A DNA stretch of 59,352 nt, from positions 1 through 59,352 of the forward strand of contig JAKQKE010000189.1 in NCBI GenBank assembly GCA_029560805.1. The letters run 5' to 3'. Below are positions 1-7,779 of this stretch, piece after piece. Source of the stretch: Spirochaetota bacterium (GTDB taxonomy: Bacteria; Spirochaetota; Spirochaetia; Treponematales; UBA12059). The notes beneath the pieces are model-generated. The model did no database searches. It saw nothing but the letters and a program-made list of their open reading frames with translations, and was not told the origin of the DNA. Made by a program: the position numbers and the translations under genes. How positions within the stretch are numbered: the stretch's first letter is position 1; each line of letters opens with the position of its first letter.

Positions 1-40
1 CGATGCTTATAATCCTTCCCTGTGAGCGTTCTTCGCTCAT
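1..40 (-). CDS. Partial CDS, 5' end only (13 codons)
   Basis: An ATG at 40 on the minus strand is preceded by GGAGG at 46-50, a good ribosome-binding site with normal spacing. The frame stays open to the window edge and reads MSEERSQGRIISI. It is divergent from the ABC operon that starts near 117, so it could be a regulator or partner of that operon. Thirteen residues are too few to name a family. The start signal is seen directly; any function would be a guess. Confidence 0.55.
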   Translation of the reverse strand, partial: MSEERSQGRIISI

Positions 41-116
41 GGCGTCCTCCTTGGTCGTTGGTGTGTGGTAACTCAACTAAACCAGATGAGGACGCCTTTT
101 TCAATGACCGCTAAAT

Positions 117-797
117 GTGCGAAAGATATTGTACGCTACCAAGGTCTACAGCAAGGGCGATAACGAGGTGCGCGCGCTCGACGGCGTCTCGATGGAGGTC
201 GAGCCGGGGGAGTTTATGGCAGTGGTCGGCCCGTCGGGATCAGGCAAGACGACGTTGCTCAACATCATCGGTTGCCTGGACAAGCCCAGCTCGGGACGCG
301 TCGTCTACGAGGGGGCCGACCTGGGTTCCGCGACGCAGCAGGCGCTATCCGACTACCGCAAGGACCGCATCAGCTTCATCTTCCAGTCGTACAACCTGAT
401 ACCGGTGCTCACCGTGGCCGAGAACGTCGAGCTGCCGCTCGTGATAGAGAAGCGACGCGACAAGGCGGCCATGCGGGCCAAGGCGCTCGAGATGCTAGCG
501 GCCGTAGGTCTCGAGGGCAAGGCGAACCGCTTCCCGCGCGAGCTGTCGGGGGGCCAGGAACAGCGCGTCGCTATAGCCCGCGCCCTGGTCAAGGATCCGT
601 CCGTGGTGCTCGCCGACGAACCGACCGCCAACCTGGACAGCCATACCGCCGAGGAGATCGTCAACCTCATGAAGGCGATCAACGCCTCGCGCGGGACGAC
701 CTTCGTCTTCTCGACCCACGACAAGCTCGTCATGCAGCACGCCCGCAGAGTCGTGACCATCCGAGACGGCCGACTTGTCGCCGACGAGAGGAGGTAG
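117..797 (+). CDS. ABC transporter ATP-binding protein, LolD/MacB type
   Basis: This 226-residue ATPase would power export together with the two FtsX-type permeases that follow. Visible motifs are Walker A GPSGSGKTT (about residue 39), the signature LSGGQ followed by EQRVAIARAL, Walker B VVLADEPT, and a switch His in STHD. It acts at the cytoplasmic face of the inner membrane. The N-terminal TKVYSKGD and VEPGEF stretches match the LolD/MacB/FtsE branch. The start is uncertain: the GTG at 117 has no clear ribosome-binding site, and an in-frame stop at 105-107 blocks any upstream extension. An ATG at 104, better placed after AGGA, lies in another frame, so a one-base sequence error near the 5' end is possible. 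The product name is firm, the substrate is not. Confidence 0.9.
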   Translation: MRKILYATKVYSKGDNEVRALDGVSMEVEPGEFMAVVGPSGSGKTTLLNIIGCLDKPSSGRVVYEGADLGSATQQALSDYRKDRISFIFQSYNLIPVLTVAENVELPLVIEKRRDKAAMRAKALEMLAAVGLEGKANRFPRELSGGQEQRVAIARALVKDPSVVLADEPTANLDSHTAEEIVNLMKAINASRGTTFVFSTHDKLVMQHARRVVTIRDGRLVADERR

Positions 798-799
798 CC

Positions 800-2059
800 G
801 TGGGAACGCTCTGGAAGATAGCGGCGCGCAACGTGCTCAGGCACAAACGCCGTACGGTGATCACCGGCGTCGTCATGGCGGTCGGTATCGGCCTGTTCAT
901 CATGATGGACTCGGTGCTCGTCGGTATGGACCGCATCACCCTGGACAATATGATAGACTATACGGAATCGGTGGCGAAGGTCCGCACGCCGGAGTACCTC
1001 TCGAACCAGCTCGGCACGCCGCTGGACTACGGCGTCCCCGACCCCGAGGCGGCGATGCGGGCCATCATGGCCGCGGACGGCCGAGTCACGGCGGTCGCGC
1101 CCCGCGCCCGCTTCGTGGCGAACGTCTCGAACTACGAGGACTCGCTGCCGGTCGTCGCCACGGCCGTCGACCCGGAGCTCGACGCACTCGTGTTCAGGCT
1201 GCCCGAGGCCGTCGTCTCGGGATCGTGGCTGAGCCGCGAGGCGCCTGGGGACGTCGTCATCGGCTCCGGCCTGGCCAAGGAGCTCGGAGTCGAGGTCGGC
1301 GACTACCTCGTCGTTTCAGCCTCGACGGTCTACGAGAACGTGAACGCCGACGAGTACCGCGTAGGCGGCGTCGTCTTCACCCCGATGCCCTATATCAACG
1401 ACTCCGGCCTATTCATGGCCTACGGCGACGCGGACGCGCTGCTCGGCACCGACGGCTTCGCGAGCGAACTGGTCGTGGCCAGCGCGAGAGCGGCCAGTCT
1501 GAGCGCCACCCTCGGCAACGCCGACGATATAGCCGTGCAGGCCGCTGCCGCGCTCCCCGTCCTGCGGGTCGACTCGATCACCGAGCTGGCCAAGGACTAC
1601 CTGGCCATGCGCGCGATGAAGAGCAAGTTCTCGTACATGATCATCGTCGTCGTGCTGCTCATAGCGGCAGTCGGCATAGTCAACACCATCCTGATGAGCG
1701 TCTACGCGAGGATCCGCGAGATCGGCGTGCTCAGGGCCTATGGCATGTCGCCCAAGGACATACGGAGGCTCTTCACGCTCGAGGGTCTGCTGGTCGGCGC
1801 CGTCGGCAGCCTCGGCGGCGTGCTAATCGGCGCCCTGATGGATTGGTACTTCGTCAAGGTCGGCATGTCGATAGGCGCGATAGTCGGGTCGATAGACATG
1901 GGCGGCCTGCCGCTGACCGGCACGCTCTACGGCGAGTGGAACCCGGCGACCATGGCGGTCGGCTTCGCGTTCGGGCTGGTCGTGGCGTTCCTGGCCGCGA
2001 GGATACCGGCCAAGCGCGCCGCCAGGCTGGAAGTTACCGACGCGCTGCGCTTCGTCTAA
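800..2059 (+). CDS. ABC transporter permease, FtsX/MacB family (first)
   Basis: This is a 419-residue inner-membrane permease. It starts at GTG 800, just after AGGAGG at 788-793, and abuts the ATPase gene. There is one N-terminal membrane segment (about residues 17-40), a large periplasmic MacB_PCD-like domain (about 45-270), and three C-terminal segments (about 276-300, 325-350 and 385-405) forming the FtsX domain. The IREIGVLRAYG motif between segments 2 and 3 is typical of LolC/E and MacB permeases and contacts the ATPase. With the next gene it probably forms a heterodimer of LolCDE-like architecture. The substrate is inferred to be a lipid or lipoprotein from the LolA-like neighbour at 3322. 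Confidence 0.88.
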   Translation: MGTLWKIAARNVLRHKRRTVITGVVMAVGIGLFIMMDSVLVGMDRITLDNMIDYTESVAKVRTPEYLSNQLGTPLDYGVPDPEAAMRAIMAADGRVTAVAPRARFVANVSNYEDSLPVVATAVDPELDALVFRLPEAVVSGSWLSREAPGDVVIGSGLAKELGVEVGDYLVVSASTVYENVNADEYRVGGVVFTPMPYINDSGLFMAYGDADALLGTDGFASELVVASARAASLSATLGNADDIAVQAAAALPVLRVDSITELAKDYLAMRAMKSKFSYMIIVVVLLIAAVGIVNTILMSVYARIREIGVLRAYGMSPKDIRRLFTLEGLLVGAVGSLGGVLIGALMDWYFVKVGMSIGAIVGSIDMGGLPLTGTLYGEWNPATMAVGFAFGLVVAFLAARIPAKRAARLEVTDALRFV

Positions 2060-2069
2060 GGAGGACGCG

Positions 2070-3308
2070 ATGACACTACTTTCGATGGCGCTACGGAACC
2101 TGGGCAGGAACCGCAGGCGTACGGCGCTCGCGGCGTCGTCCGTCGCCATAGCCATCCTGCTCGTCGTCTTCATGCAAGGCATGGTCGGCGGCTTCCTCGG
2201 GTCGATCGTCAAGAATTACACCAAGAACGAAGTCGGCCACGTGAATATCGTGACCGAAGAATATAGGGAACGGGAGCGCTTCTCGCCGGTCGACGCGGCC
2301 ATCCCGGATTCGAGCGTCGTCATACGGGCGCTCGAGGGCGCACCTGGCCTCGAGGGCGCCAAGTTCGCCGAGCGGATACGCTTCGGGGTGATACTGTCCG
2401 CCGGCGCCAATAGCAAGGCCGCGCTCGGGCTGGCAGGCGACCCGGTAACCGAGAAGGGCCTCCTGATGCTCGACCGCAACGTGCTCGAAGGCGGCCGCTA
2501 CATCGAGGGCCCGGGCGAGACGATACTCGGCGAGGCCTTGGCGCGCGACCTCGGCCTCGCCGTCGGAGACACGCTCAAGGTGCTGACCGAGCGCTCCGAC
2601 TACGGCATGGGCTTCAAGAAATTCAGGGTCGTCGGCGTGTTCCGCACCCGGGTGAACACCCTGGACAACGCTGTCTTCCAGATAGGCCTCGATGACGCCC
2701 GCTCGCTCCTGGCGATGGGAGCGGGCGCCCAGCAGGTGCTGGCGATGTTGCCGGACTATCGCGACGCCGACAAGGCGGCCCGGACGATGGAGAAAGTCTT
2801 GGCCGAGCGGGGACTGAGCGGCCTATCGGTCCGGTCCTGGACGGCGATGGGCGACTTCCCGCGTTTCATCCTGATGGCAGAGTCGGTCTATTTCTGGATG
2901 TACGTCATCGTCGCCTTCCTCGGCGCCTTCATCATCACGAACATCATGATGATGGTGGTGCTCGAGCGGAAGAAGGAGATAGGGCTCCTCAAGAGCATGG
3001 GCATGCCGAACCGCGAAGTACTCGCGCTGTTCCTGGCGGAGGGTACCTTGATGGGCCTCGTAGGCTCGGCCGTCGGCTCAGCCCTGGGCCTTGCCATGAA
3101 CGTCGTCATGGGCAAGGTCGGCCTGGACTTGACCTCGGCGATGTCGTCCTTCAGCTGGCCGATGGACAACGTCGTCTACTTCACCGTCAGCCTACCGTGG
3201 ACCGTGGCCATCTTCCTGATAGGCGTGGCCGTCTCGATGGCCGTGGCCTACCTGCCCTCGCGGAGCGCGGCCAGGATGAACCCGATAGACGCCATCAGGT
3301 CGGCGTAG
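2070..3308 (+). CDS. ABC transporter permease, FtsX/MacB family (second)
   Basis: The second permease has 412 residues and the same plan: an N-terminal segment (about 17-40), a periplasmic domain, then membrane segments near 272-297, 321-346 and 377-397. A KKEIGLLKSMGM motif matches the FtsX coupling region. It starts at ATG 2070 after AAGGAGG, ten bases from the previous stop. It is clearly related to the gene before it but divergent, so the transporter is probably a heterodimer as in LolC/LolE rather than a MacB homodimer. No MacA-like adaptor is seen in the operon. Confidence 0.88.
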   Translation: MTLLSMALRNLGRNRRRTALAASSVAIAILLVVFMQGMVGGFLGSIVKNYTKNEVGHVNIVTEEYRERERFSPVDAAIPDSSVVIRALEGAPGLEGAKFAERIRFGVILSAGANSKAALGLAGDPVTEKGLLMLDRNVLEGGRYIEGPGETILGEALARDLGLAVGDTLKVLTERSDYGMGFKKFRVVGVFRTRVNTLDNAVFQIGLDDARSLLAMGAGAQQVLAMLPDYRDADKAARTMEKVLAERGLSGLSVRSWTAMGDFPRFILMAESVYFWMYVIVAFLGAFIITNIMMMVVLERKKEIGLLKSMGMPNREVLALFLAEGTLMGLVGSAVGSALGLAMNVVMGKVGLDLTSAMSSFSWPMDNVVYFTVSLPWTVAIFLIGVAVSMAVAYLPSRSAARMNPIDAIRSA

Positions 3309-3321
3309 AAGGAGCTGGAAC

Positions 3322-4071
3322 ATGAGATGTACCATCAAGGCTATCTACGCGTCACTGGCCCTGTCGGCCCTGGCCGCCTCGGCCCAGGCCCAGGCCCCGG
3401 ACGCGGCCGAGCTACTGGCGCGCGTGGACGACAACCAGGCCTTCTCGAGCATAGCGTACGAGGCGCGCATGGAGATACGCGTCGGTAGCCAGCTCAGGGT
3501 CAAGTCGATGCGCGCCTGGGCGATGGGCGCCGATAAGGCCTTCGTCGAATTTACCAACCCCGAGGACGCCGGCACCCGCATGCTCAAGCTTGGCAAGGAT
3601 CTATGGATGTACTTTCCCTCGGAGCAGGATACGGTACGCATCTCCGGCCATCTGCTCAAGGAAGGCATGATGGGCTCGGATTTCTCGTACGAGGACGCGC
3701 TCGAGTCCGACGAACTGAGCGAGGCCTACGCCGCCTCCGTGACCGGCGAGGAGTCGGTCGGGGGCCGTCGTGCCTACGTCGTGGAACTCAAGGCCAGGAC
3801 CCAGGCCGCGAAGTACGACCGTCGGGTGCTCAAGGTCGACGCCGAGCGCTTCGTCGTGCTCGCCGAGGACATGTACGCCCGTTCCGGCAGGCTCTTAAAG
3901 ACGATGGAAGCCGTCAAGGTCGAGCGCGTCTCCGGGCGCTGGTACGCCACGGAGCTCGTGCTCCGCGACCGGCTACGCAAGGACTCGAGCACGACGATGG
4001 TGATGGTGTCGCTCGAGCTGAACCCGGCGCTTGACCAGGCCATGTTCACCAGGGCGGCGCTCGAGCGATGA
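3322..4071 (+). CDS. LolA-like outer membrane lipoprotein-sorting protein
   Basis: This is a 249-residue secreted protein with a signal peptide (hydrophobic core about 8-20, cleavage after AQA). The mature part matches the periplasmic LolA-like fold family often called outer membrane lipoprotein-sorting protein (PF17131). Characteristic stretches are MLKLGKDLWMYFP, a GSDFSYED segment and an RVLKVDAE segment. Family members carry lipid or lipoprotein across the periplasm on a half-barrel. It starts at ATG 3322 after AAGGAG, and its 3' end overlaps the next gene by four bases (ATGA), implying coupled translation. With the upstream ABC genes and downstream barrel it suggests an inner-to-outer membrane export path. 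The family call is good; the cargo is unknown. Confidence 0.8.
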   Translation: MRCTIKAIYASLALSALAASAQAQAPDAAELLARVDDNQAFSSIAYEARMEIRVGSQLRVKSMRAWAMGADKAFVEFTNPEDAGTRMLKLGKDLWMYFPSEQDTVRISGHLLKEGMMGSDFSYEDALESDELSEAYAASVTGEESVGGRRAYVVELKARTQAAKYDRRVLKVDAERFVVLAEDMYARSGRLLKTMEAVKVERVSGRWYATELVLRDRLRKDSSTTMVMVSLELNPALDQAMFTRAALER

Positions 4072-5258
4072 GGCGACGCAGTGAACTGGCCGTGGCGCTC
4101 CTCGCCGCGGCGATCTGCACCGGACCGCTCTCGGTAGCGGCATTCGGCCAGGTCTCGTCACCGGACGAGCCATCGTCGCCGGACAAGCCGTCGTCGCCGG
4201 ACAAGCCATCCTGGTCCGGCGAGGCATCGTTCGCGGCGGCCGGCGCCTGGTCCGAGGGCTCTGGCGAGGCGGACGACGAACTGCGTTACGGATCCGACGC
4301 CTCGCTCAGGCTGAGCCTCGACGCCAGGCGCCCGGGCCTACGGGCGAGCGTGTCGGGACGGGTCGACGCTCTGACGGGCTCGGCCGCGGCCGCCGTGTTG
4401 GCCGCCGGAGACCGTTTCGGAGCGATCGCTCTCGGTACCGGGGACGCGGCCGTCGCCCTGACCCTCGACCGGGCCTACCTGCGCTGGGCGCCTGGGCCGG
4501 TCGTAGCGACTCTCGGCCGCCAGGTGGTGAACTGGGGTTCGGCGCTCCTCTGGAGCCCGGCCGACCTCTTCGCCGAGACGGCCGTCGTCGGCCTCGAGCC
4601 GGAGCGCTCCGGCATCGACGCAATTCGGCTCGCGGCGCCCTTAGGCGCCCTCGGCGGCCTCGAGGCGGTCGCCGTACCGAGCGCCTCGCCCACCGACGGA
4701 CGCTACGGGGCCAGGCTCTACGGCTACACCCTCGGCTCGGACCTAGGGCTTCAGGCCGCCTGGGACGGCGGCGACGGTACGCTGACGGCGGCCATCAGCC
4801 TCAAGACCGACCTGGTCGTCGGCCTATGGTTCGAGGCGGCATATACCGCCCCGGCCTCGGCTTTCCTGGAGCCGGCCGAGGCCGGGTTCGAGGCTACGGT
4901 CGGTCTCGACTGGTCTCTAGGCGGCCGGCTCGTCCTCTCCGCCGAGTATCGGTACCGTGAAGGCGGGGCCGCCAGCGAAGCCGAGTCCCTGACGGCGCTC
5001 GCGGCCGGCGAGTCGTACCCGGGAGGCCACTATGCCTACGCGACGGTAAACCTGAGCGCGGGCGACTTCGCGTCGATCGGCGCCTACGCCATTGCCGACC
5101 TTGGCAACGCCATCGCCAGCGTGACGGCCTACGCGGTCGTCGACATCGCCCAGGACGCCTCGCTGACCGCTTGGGCGAGCTATGCGTCCGGAAGCTTCGC
5201 CACGCTCGCCGAGCGGCGATACGCCGGTTTAGGCGCCTCGCTGAGCCTGGCGTTCTAG
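4068..5258 (+). CDS. Putative outer membrane beta-barrel protein
   Basis: This 396-residue protein has a signal peptide (about 1-28) followed by a short low-complexity linker of repeated SSPDKP units (bases about 4155-4210). The remainder alternates hydrophobic and polar residues, rich in Gly, Ala and aromatic residues, and ends in LSLAF with a terminal Phe as in outer membrane barrels. It overlaps the LolA-like gene by four bases and is the last gene of the ABC operon. In comparable operons a barrel of the DUF1302 or alginate-export kind often follows a LolA-like gene. No exact family is recognised here. Its place suggests it receives or exposes the exported cargo. Confidence 0.6.
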   Translation: MRRRSELAVALLAAAICTGPLSVAAFGQVSSPDEPSSPDKPSSPDKPSWSGEASFAAAGAWSEGSGEADDELRYGSDASLRLSLDARRPGLRASVSGRVDALTGSAAAAVLAAGDRFGAIALGTGDAAVALTLDRAYLRWAPGPVVATLGRQVVNWGSALLWSPADLFAETAVVGLEPERSGIDAIRLAAPLGALGGLEAVAVPSASPTDGRYGARLYGYTLGSDLGLQAAWDGGDGTLTAAISLKTDLVVGLWFEAAYTAPASAFLEPAEAGFEATVGLDWSLGGRLVLSAEYRYREGGAASEAESLTALAAGESYPGGHYAYATVNLSAGDFASIGAYAIADLGNAIASVTAYAVVDIAQDASLTAWASYASGSFATLAERRYAGLGASLSLAF

Positions 5259-5282
5259 CGACCGGACGCCTCCGTATAAACG

Positions 5283-5310
5283 AAAAGGCCCGCGACAGGT
5301 CGCGGGCCTT
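5283..5310 (-). terminator. Intrinsic terminator between convergent genes
   Basis: An 11-bp perfect stem (5285-5295 with 5300-5310) has a four-base loop. Read on the minus strand it is followed by TTTTCGTTT, so it best terminates the FecR transcript. It can also block the plus-strand ABC operon, which ends 25 bases upstream. Confidence 0.8.
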
Positions 5311-5328
5311 CGGCGTATTCCAGGTAGG

Positions 5329-6012
5329 CTACAGTATCGTAATGACCACGGTAGCCGTCGGCGGCGTCATGTCAATGGCGCCGCTCAGCTGGACGTCGAC
5401 CCTGGAGTCGGAGTCGGCCTGGTCGATCAGCTCGTCGATGCGCTCGAGGCCGCCTTCGGCGCTCACGGCCGCGGGCGAGGTTACCGAGCCGTTCGTGGCG
5501 ACATAGCTGAACTCGCCGCTACGCACGTAGCGCGTCATGCCGTGAGGCGTACGCAATTGCACCGAACCGTGCGCTACGAGCAGGTTCGTGCCGTCGAACT
5601 CGAAGCCGGTACCGCGCACGGAGGCCGTGGCGGTCGGGCTCTTGACCTGGAACTCCACGGCCGAACTGGCCTGGGGCGTCACCTCTGCCTTGACCCTGCC
5701 CGCCAACAGGAACAGCTGCGTCTGGGTACCGGACTCGGTCTGCAGGATCTCCTCGAGGGACAGCCTCGTGATCGGCTTTACGGTGACGGTCGACGTACCC
5801 ACCTTGAGAAGGACGGTGCTCTTGAAGCCGGTCGACACGATCGTCCCCTTGGGCAGGGCGTCACCGACCTTGGCCGGCTTCCAGTCCTTGCCTGGCACCT
5901 GGTACTCGACCTTGCCGGCTATCTCGACGACGGTGGCGCTCAGGGTCGCGGCCATGGCCGCCGAGGCGACGACGACCAGCATCGCCGCAGTCACTATGCA
6001 TCGTTTCATCAT
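5329..6012 (-). CDS. FecR domain-containing secreted protein
   Basis: This 227-residue protein has a signal peptide (about 1-21, AMAATLS) and a FecR-type beta domain. Recognisable features are GKVEYQVPG, VGDALPKGTIVSTG, a LLKVG strand, and the SPTATASVRGTGFEF block, which is typical of periplasmic FecR domains. FecR domains sense or scaffold signals in the periplasm. It is the last of three minus-strand genes (7710 to 5329) divergent from a CHASE2 adenylate cyclase. This pairing suggests an accessory role in envelope sensing. The start ATG at 6012 follows GGAAGGATG. No anti-sigma transmembrane segment is present, so this is not a classical FecR anti-sigma factor. Confidence 0.82.
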   Translation of the reverse strand: MMKRCIVTAAMLVVVASAAMAATLSATVVEIAGKVEYQVPGKDWKPAKVGDALPKGTIVSTGFKSTVLLKVGTSTVTVKPITRLSLEEILQTESGTQTQLFLLAGRVKAEVTPQASSAVEFQVKSPTATASVRGTGFEFDGTNLLVAHGSVQLRTPHGMTRYVRSGEFSYVATNGSVTSPAAVSAEGGLERIDELIDQADSDSRVDVQLSGAIDMTPPTATVVITIL

Positions 6013-6049
6013 GGTCTCACATCCTTCCGCCGCTGGCGCGGCTGGTTCG

Positions 6050-7261
6050 TCATAACCGCAGGGTCGCCGAGGCGGCCGCCATCCACTCGAGCGAGGCGTC
6101 CGGATCGGCCGTAGCGTTCGGGGCGAAGCACCCGCCTTCTATCCCGAGCGTCACATCGCTGGCGGGCTTATATTCGACGCGTCCGGTCAGCTCGAAACCG
6201 AGATACGAGTCGTCACCATTCGGCCTGAAATTGGCTCCGCATCCGGCACCGATAGTCAAGCCGCGCAAGGGGACGAAGGACGCGTCGAGCGACGCGCCGA
6301 GCGCGTCGGAGAACATCGTCCCGGCGACAGACGATAGCGAACCGGTCGTAATCGGCTTGAAGGCCCGCATCGCCCCGTCGCCGTCGTAGTCCCCGCCGGC
6401 CCAGGCGCAGGAAGCCGTGACGCGCAGCCCGGCCAGCTCCGGCGCCGACAGCCTGATCCGCCCACCCGCTGCCATGCCGTAGAAGAAGCCGGGATCTTGA
6501 CCGAATTCGGCCGCGCCCCAGAGCCGCCAGCGTATCGACCGCGCGACGCGGCCCTCGATGAAGGGCTCGGCGTATTGCGTATGGGTAGCGGTCCCGCCGG
6601 CGGCTGCCAGGTCGAACTGGGCCCAGCCGTCGAGGCCGAGGTCGTGGAACGGTACGAGCTCGACCAGGCGCAGGCCGAGTGAGGCGAGCAGGCGGCGCGG
6701 GGCGAAGGCCACCTCGTCGTCCGACCATGCGCTCTCGTCGTCGGCGTCTATCAGGATCATCGCGTCGTCCTTGAAAGTCAGCCCGGTATAGGCCACGGCC
6801 GCGCTCACGATCGCCTGCCCTGCCGACAGGCGGACGACGGCCCCGTCCAGGAGGCCATTCAGGACGCGGCCCGAATAGTCCTGGAGCGGTATACGGCCGA
6901 CCGACCAGCCGAGGCCCATCGACTCGCTCAGGCCGACGAAGCCTTCCCACTCGACGCGTCCGGCGGTGATCGAATACCAGCGGACGCGGTCCGAGTACGA
7001 GGGCAGGTAGGTGAAGTCGCCCGAGAACTCGTAGACGGCGGACGCGTAGATGGACGAGGAGGCGCCTATCGGTAGCGACAGCCATAACACGGCGGAGTCG
7101 CTCTGCGACAGCGATAGGCCGCCGCCGCCGGACAGCTCGGAGTCGTTGGATAGGGTAAGGCCGAAATCGAGGGCGAAGGCGTTGCCGGCGCATAAGACCG
7201 CGACGAGGGCGAGACAGGCGAGGGCCCTAGGGGCCGTGCGGCTTGATCTCAGGCGGTTCAT
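6050..7261 (-). CDS. Putative outer membrane beta-barrel protein
   Basis: This 403-residue protein has a signal peptide (about 8-30, ending near AFALD). The rest is Gly/Ala-rich alternating beta sequence, with many aromatic-flanked strands and a C-terminal SATLRL strand. Its start overlaps the end of the upstream gene by four bases (7258-7261), so the two are translationally coupled. No known family is recognised. The context (small secreted protein, FecR protein, divergent cyclase) suggests a surface component of a sensing module. Confidence 0.6.
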   Translation of the reverse strand: MNRLRSSRTAPRALACLALVAVLCAGNAFALDFGLTLSNDSELSGGGGLSLSQSDSAVLWLSLPIGASSSIYASAVYEFSGDFTYLPSYSDRVRWYSITAGRVEWEGFVGLSESMGLGWSVGRIPLQDYSGRVLNGLLDGAVVRLSAGQAIVSAAVAYTGLTFKDDAMILIDADDESAWSDDEVAFAPRRLLASLGLRLVELVPFHDLGLDGWAQFDLAAAGGTATHTQYAEPFIEGRVARSIRWRLWGAAEFGQDPGFFYGMAAGGRIRLSAPELAGLRVTASCAWAGGDYDGDGAMRAFKPITTGSLSSVAGTMFSDALGASLDASFVPLRGLTIGAGCGANFRPNGDDSYLGFELTGRVEYKPASDVTLGIEGGCFAPNATADPDASLEWMAAASATLRL

Positions 7262-7710
7262 TCGGCTATTCCCTTCACGTCGAACACGCGGCCGAGCATC
7301 CTGACGGCGACCGGGCCGGAGACGGCCATATCAGGGTCGGAACGGCCCTGGATGACGAAGCTCGAGACGAGCTGCCTATAGGCATAGCGAGGCCCGGGGA
7401 ACAACGCGTACATGAGGCCGCCCCGAAGGCCGAAAGCGCTCATCAAGAGATACGCATAGTCCTTGAGTAGAATGGGCACGTCGGCGGAAGCGCCCGTCGG
7501 AGCCCAGCCGAAGGTGCCGAGGAGCTCGAAGGCGCGGGCGGCATCGGCGTCCTCGCCGAGGTTGTCCGAGGCGACCAGCACGAGGTAGGCCGCCTGGCCG
7601 ACGCTGACCGAGTCCGACGCTATCAGGCCGTCGACGAAGTCGTTCGACTGCCCGATGGCGGCGACGACGCATAGCGACGCCAGGATAAGGGATGCACATA
7701 CTCTTTTCAT
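7258..7710 (-). CDS. Hypothetical secreted protein
   Basis: This 150-residue protein has a clear signal peptide (about 1-20, ending AAIGQ). The mature part is mainly helical in appearance (VGQAAYLVLVASD, DYAYLLMSAFGL) with no catalytic motif seen. It is the first gene of the minus-strand FecR operon and shares a four-base overlap with the barrel gene. Its promoter lies in the 69-base divergent gap with the cyclase. The function is unknown. Confidence 0.6.
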   Translation of the reverse strand: MKRVCASLILASLCVVAAIGQSNDFVDGLIASDSVSVGQAAYLVLVASDNLGEDADAARAFELLGTFGWAPTGASADVPILLKDYAYLLMSAFGLRGGLMYALFPGPRYAYRQLVSSFVIQGRSDPDMAVSGPVAVRMLGRVFDVKGIAE

Positions 7711-7734
7711 ATGCCACCTTTAAACGGGAATATG

Positions 7735-7748
7735 CGTAGTATACTACG
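7735..7748. promoter_or_regulatory. 14-bp perfect palindrome between divergent operons
   Basis: The sequence CGTAGTATACTACG is its own reverse complement. It contains TATACT on one strand and its mirror on the other, so it may be a shared operator overlapping the -10 elements of both the cyclase and the FecR operon. No convincing -35 is seen on either side at 17 bases, so activator-dependent transcription is possible. This is inference from position and symmetry. Confidence 0.5.
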
Positions 7749-7779
7749 GTAACAAAAGTTTATCAGCATGGAGGCTCCG

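Noticed and set aside
4155-4210. Short tandem repeat as a possible recombination site
   Set aside because: It encodes the SSPDKP linker of a barrel protein in frame, with no sign of mobility.
6213-7193. 326-codon Arg-rich frame inside the barrel gene
   Set aside because: It lies in another frame of the same strand, is extremely Arg-rich and has no start signal. It is a composition artefact.
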